NCBI GenBank assembly: GCA_028696935.1
Contig: JAQVGE010000013.1
Location: 1-12,539, forward strand
Source: Minisyncoccota bacterium
GTDB taxonomy: Bacteria > Patescibacteria > Paceibacteria > UBA9973
DNA: 12,539 nucleotides
Reading direction: 5' to 3'
In this document: in pieces, positions 12,434 to 12,539 of the stretch
Layout of the letters: each line of letters opens with the position of its first letter
Numbering within the stretch: the first letter of the stretch is position 1
Translations under genes and position numbers: made by a program
The notes under the pieces: generated by a model
The model's database searches: none
The model's input: the letters and a program-made list of their open reading frames with translations, nothing else
Told to the model about the DNA's origin: nothing

Positions 12434-12539
12434 TTATTTTAATTCCAAAGTCTCATCTATTCTGATTTGTTTTATAAATGAAGGAACATGAGAAACTAAA
12501 ATCATTGCTCCTTGGTATAAATCTAGGGCTTTAGCGATA
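12434..12539 (-). CDS. ABC-type ATPase, probably ABC-F family, C-terminal end (partial)
   Basis: Only the last 34 codons are in the window, ending TAA at 12436-12434. The peptide shows A-L-D-L-Y-Q-G-A-M-I-L-V-S-H, the D-loop-to-switch-histidine segment of an ABC ATPase. The form A-L-x-x-Y-x-G-x-x-x-x-V-S-H with a following F-I-K-Q-I-R-I is typical of the second ATPase domain of ABC-F translation factors, which have no membrane domain. The usual V-S-H-D is V-S-H-V here. It ends soon after the switch, without the C-terminal extension of Uup-type members. It lies 40 nt upstream of the helicase start. Confidence 0.72.
   Translation of the reverse strand, partial: IAKALDLYQGAMILVSHVPSFIKQIRIDETLELK

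Noticed and set aside
1..12539. CRISPR arrays, insertion sequences, prophage genes, tRNA or rRNA genes
   Set aside because: No direct-repeat arrays, transposase or integrase motifs, or cloverleaf or rRNA-like segments were seen on reading the window.

Overview
The window looks like chromosome from a Candidate Phyla Radiation (Patescibacteria) bacterium, most likely Parcubacteria-like. The evidence is the strong A+T richness, compact single-domain versions of core enzymes, many small membrane-anchored or exported proteins of unknown function, almost no Shine-Dalgarno sequences, and the style of the DEAD-box, CAP and Pif1-HTH proteins. The placement is inferred from gene style, not from a phylogeny. 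TGA (helicase, 41-aa sORF) and TAG (zinc-ribbon sORF) both end reading frames cleanly, so the standard bacterial code (table 11) applies, not the UGA-glycine code of Gracilibacteria/SR1.

Layout. 1-290: the C-terminus of ribosomal protein bL9 (+) meets bL27 (-) at a perfect 25-bp-arm hairpin. 560-1960: after a divergent promoter region come two co-directional exported or anchored proteins, a TM protein with a two-Cys C-terminal module and a CAP/SCP-domain protein. 1961-2387: a hairpin cluster and a 55-aa gene (-) with its own consensus promoter and terminator. 2388-3569: a DEAD-box RNA helicase with a TTG start. 3619-7652: a five-gene minus-strand operon, eno - short pyk - D-2-hydroxyacid dehydrogenase - exported coiled-coil protein - poly-Ile membrane anchor, with gaps of 2-6 nt between the first four genes. 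7742-7906: a divergent 54-aa zinc-ribbon protein. 7919-9595: a membrane-anchored unknown protein and an atypical SDR (-). 9641-9973: a short plus-strand transcription unit with two tiny membrane ORFs, the second interrupted by an in-frame TAG; its UUCG-loop terminator lies inside the end of the next gene. 9944-12393: a Pif1-type helicase with a C-terminal HTH, overlapping by 4 nt an AlkD-like DNA glycosylase. 12434-end: the C-terminus of an ABC-type ATPase, probably ABC-F.

How the genes work together. Enolase and pyruvate kinase carry out the last two steps of glycolysis (2-phosphoglycerate to PEP to pyruvate, with ATP). The NAD-dependent 2-hydroxyacid dehydrogenase next to them could use pyruvate or a related 2-oxoacid to regenerate NAD+, as a small fermentation module. 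The helicase/glycosylase pair suggests genome maintenance.

The two most unusual signals are these. First, seven of nine readable promoters put the -10 box (six exact TATAAT, one TATTGT) 6-11 nt from the start codon, which implies leaderless or nearly leaderless mRNAs. Second, the pyruvate kinase is reduced to its catalytic barrel, with neither the B-domain lid nor the C-terminal allosteric domain. No mobile elements, CRISPR arrays, tRNAs or rRNAs were seen.
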